Shown piece by piece: positions 63,849 to 64,000 of a stretch of 64,000 nt of DNA (position 1 is its first letter; every line of letters begins with the position of its first letter). Under the pieces are notes generated by a model. The model was not told the DNA's origin. It ran no database searches and saw only the letters and a program-made list of their open reading frames with translations. Source of the stretch: a virus. The stretch spans positions 97,266-161,265 of IMG/VR virus record IMGVR_UViG_3300030419_004857; one strand, written 5' to 3'. The position numbers and the translations under genes are program-made.

Positions 63849-64000
63849 CCCCAATCTGCACATTATTCCGGAATTTTATCAAAGTTTTTTTTGTCGTAAG
63901 TCCTTATGCGGTAACGAGTTATGGGTCGCCGGTCTGCCCGGCAGCCGGGCCCGTGTCAAGCCGTATTCTGGTTTTCCGGCACGATTATCAGGATCGGCTT
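63849..64000. other. Right edge, no gene seen
   Basis: About 150 bases. It starts AT-rich and becomes G/C-rich with small palindromes (GCCGGTCTGCCCGGC). It occupies the position where a repeat element would be expected, but the conserved ends are not seen. Confidence 0.3.

Noticed and set aside
1-64000. CRISPR array or IS element
   Set aside because: No regularly spaced direct repeats and no transposase or terminal inverted repeats were seen.
1-64000. Window is a bacterial chromosome fragment
   Set aside because: The metabolic genes could suggest this, but rIIA/rIIB, PhoH, dUTPase, sigma-like factors, tRNAs, a Gp88-like protein and dense overlapping small genes on one strand all favour a phage. 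Structural genes are absent from the window, so some doubt remains.

Overview
The window looks like part of the genome of a large tailed bacteriophage. From position 1 to about 55.1 kb nearly every gene is on the minus strand. The genes are packed end to end with stop/start overlaps of 1 to 40 bases, and many are short and unrecognised. The recognisable core is viral: a RecA/UvsX-type recombinase (cut by the left edge), PhoH, dUTPase, B12-dependent ribonucleotide reductase, dCMP deaminase, ThyX, rIIA-like and rIIB-like proteins, two small sigma-like factors, three tRNAs and a tmRNA. The tRNAs for AUA and AGA fit an AT-rich virus in a GC-richer host. A Tat-type DUF1501 protein and a PKYYV-type small protein are both families I associate with Planctomycetes, so a planctomycete host is inferred, not shown. 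No capsid, portal, terminase or tail genes are recognisable here.

Layout. 0-8 kb: recombination and nucleotide metabolism (recombinase, PhoH, dut, nrdJ, nuclease, methyltransferase, dCMP deaminase). 8-27 kb: surface and export functions. These include three related glycosyltransferase-like proteins, GT4-type and exostosin-like transferases, two fucose-synthase-like epimerases, a GNA1-like acetyltransferase, thioredoxin, two exported trypsin-like proteases, a YiiX-like peptidase, a sigma factor, an IscA-type protein and the DUF1501 protein. 27-31 kb: rIIA/rIIB. 31-37 kb: a metabolic cassette (truncated UDP-sugar dehydrogenase, lysine 6-transaminase, DDAH/arginine-deiminase-like enzyme, aldehyde dehydrogenase, VOC protein, HAD phosphatase). 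37-55 kb: tRNA-Arg, glmS, a second deaminase, HNH, tmRNA, class I aldolase, GMP reductase, ThyX and three beta-oxidation enzymes (acyl-CoA dehydrogenase plus the two halves of a FadB/FadJ protein as separate genes).

At about 55.1-56.4 kb the architecture changes. A divergent promoter region carries the only plus-strand gene, a small exported protein. To the right the DNA becomes visibly richer in G and C. The genes there sit in short minus-strand units, most with their own strong sigma70-type promoter, usually with a 16-base spacer. Five copies of a structured element of about 80 bp lie in the gaps. This part carries a DUF932 protein, a Gp88-like protein, many tiny proteins, tRNA-Asp and an aberrant 146-nt tRNA-like gene. 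It resembles an early or host-takeover region, but that is inference.

The most noteworthy content is metabolic. A virus carrying three of the four steps of fatty-acid beta-oxidation, the first two steps of lysine catabolism through aminoadipate, hexosamine entry (GlmS plus a GNA1-like acetyltransferase), class I aldolase and a planctomycete-type exported protein would be reprogramming host metabolism broadly. Assignments rest on reading motifs by eye; no database search was run.
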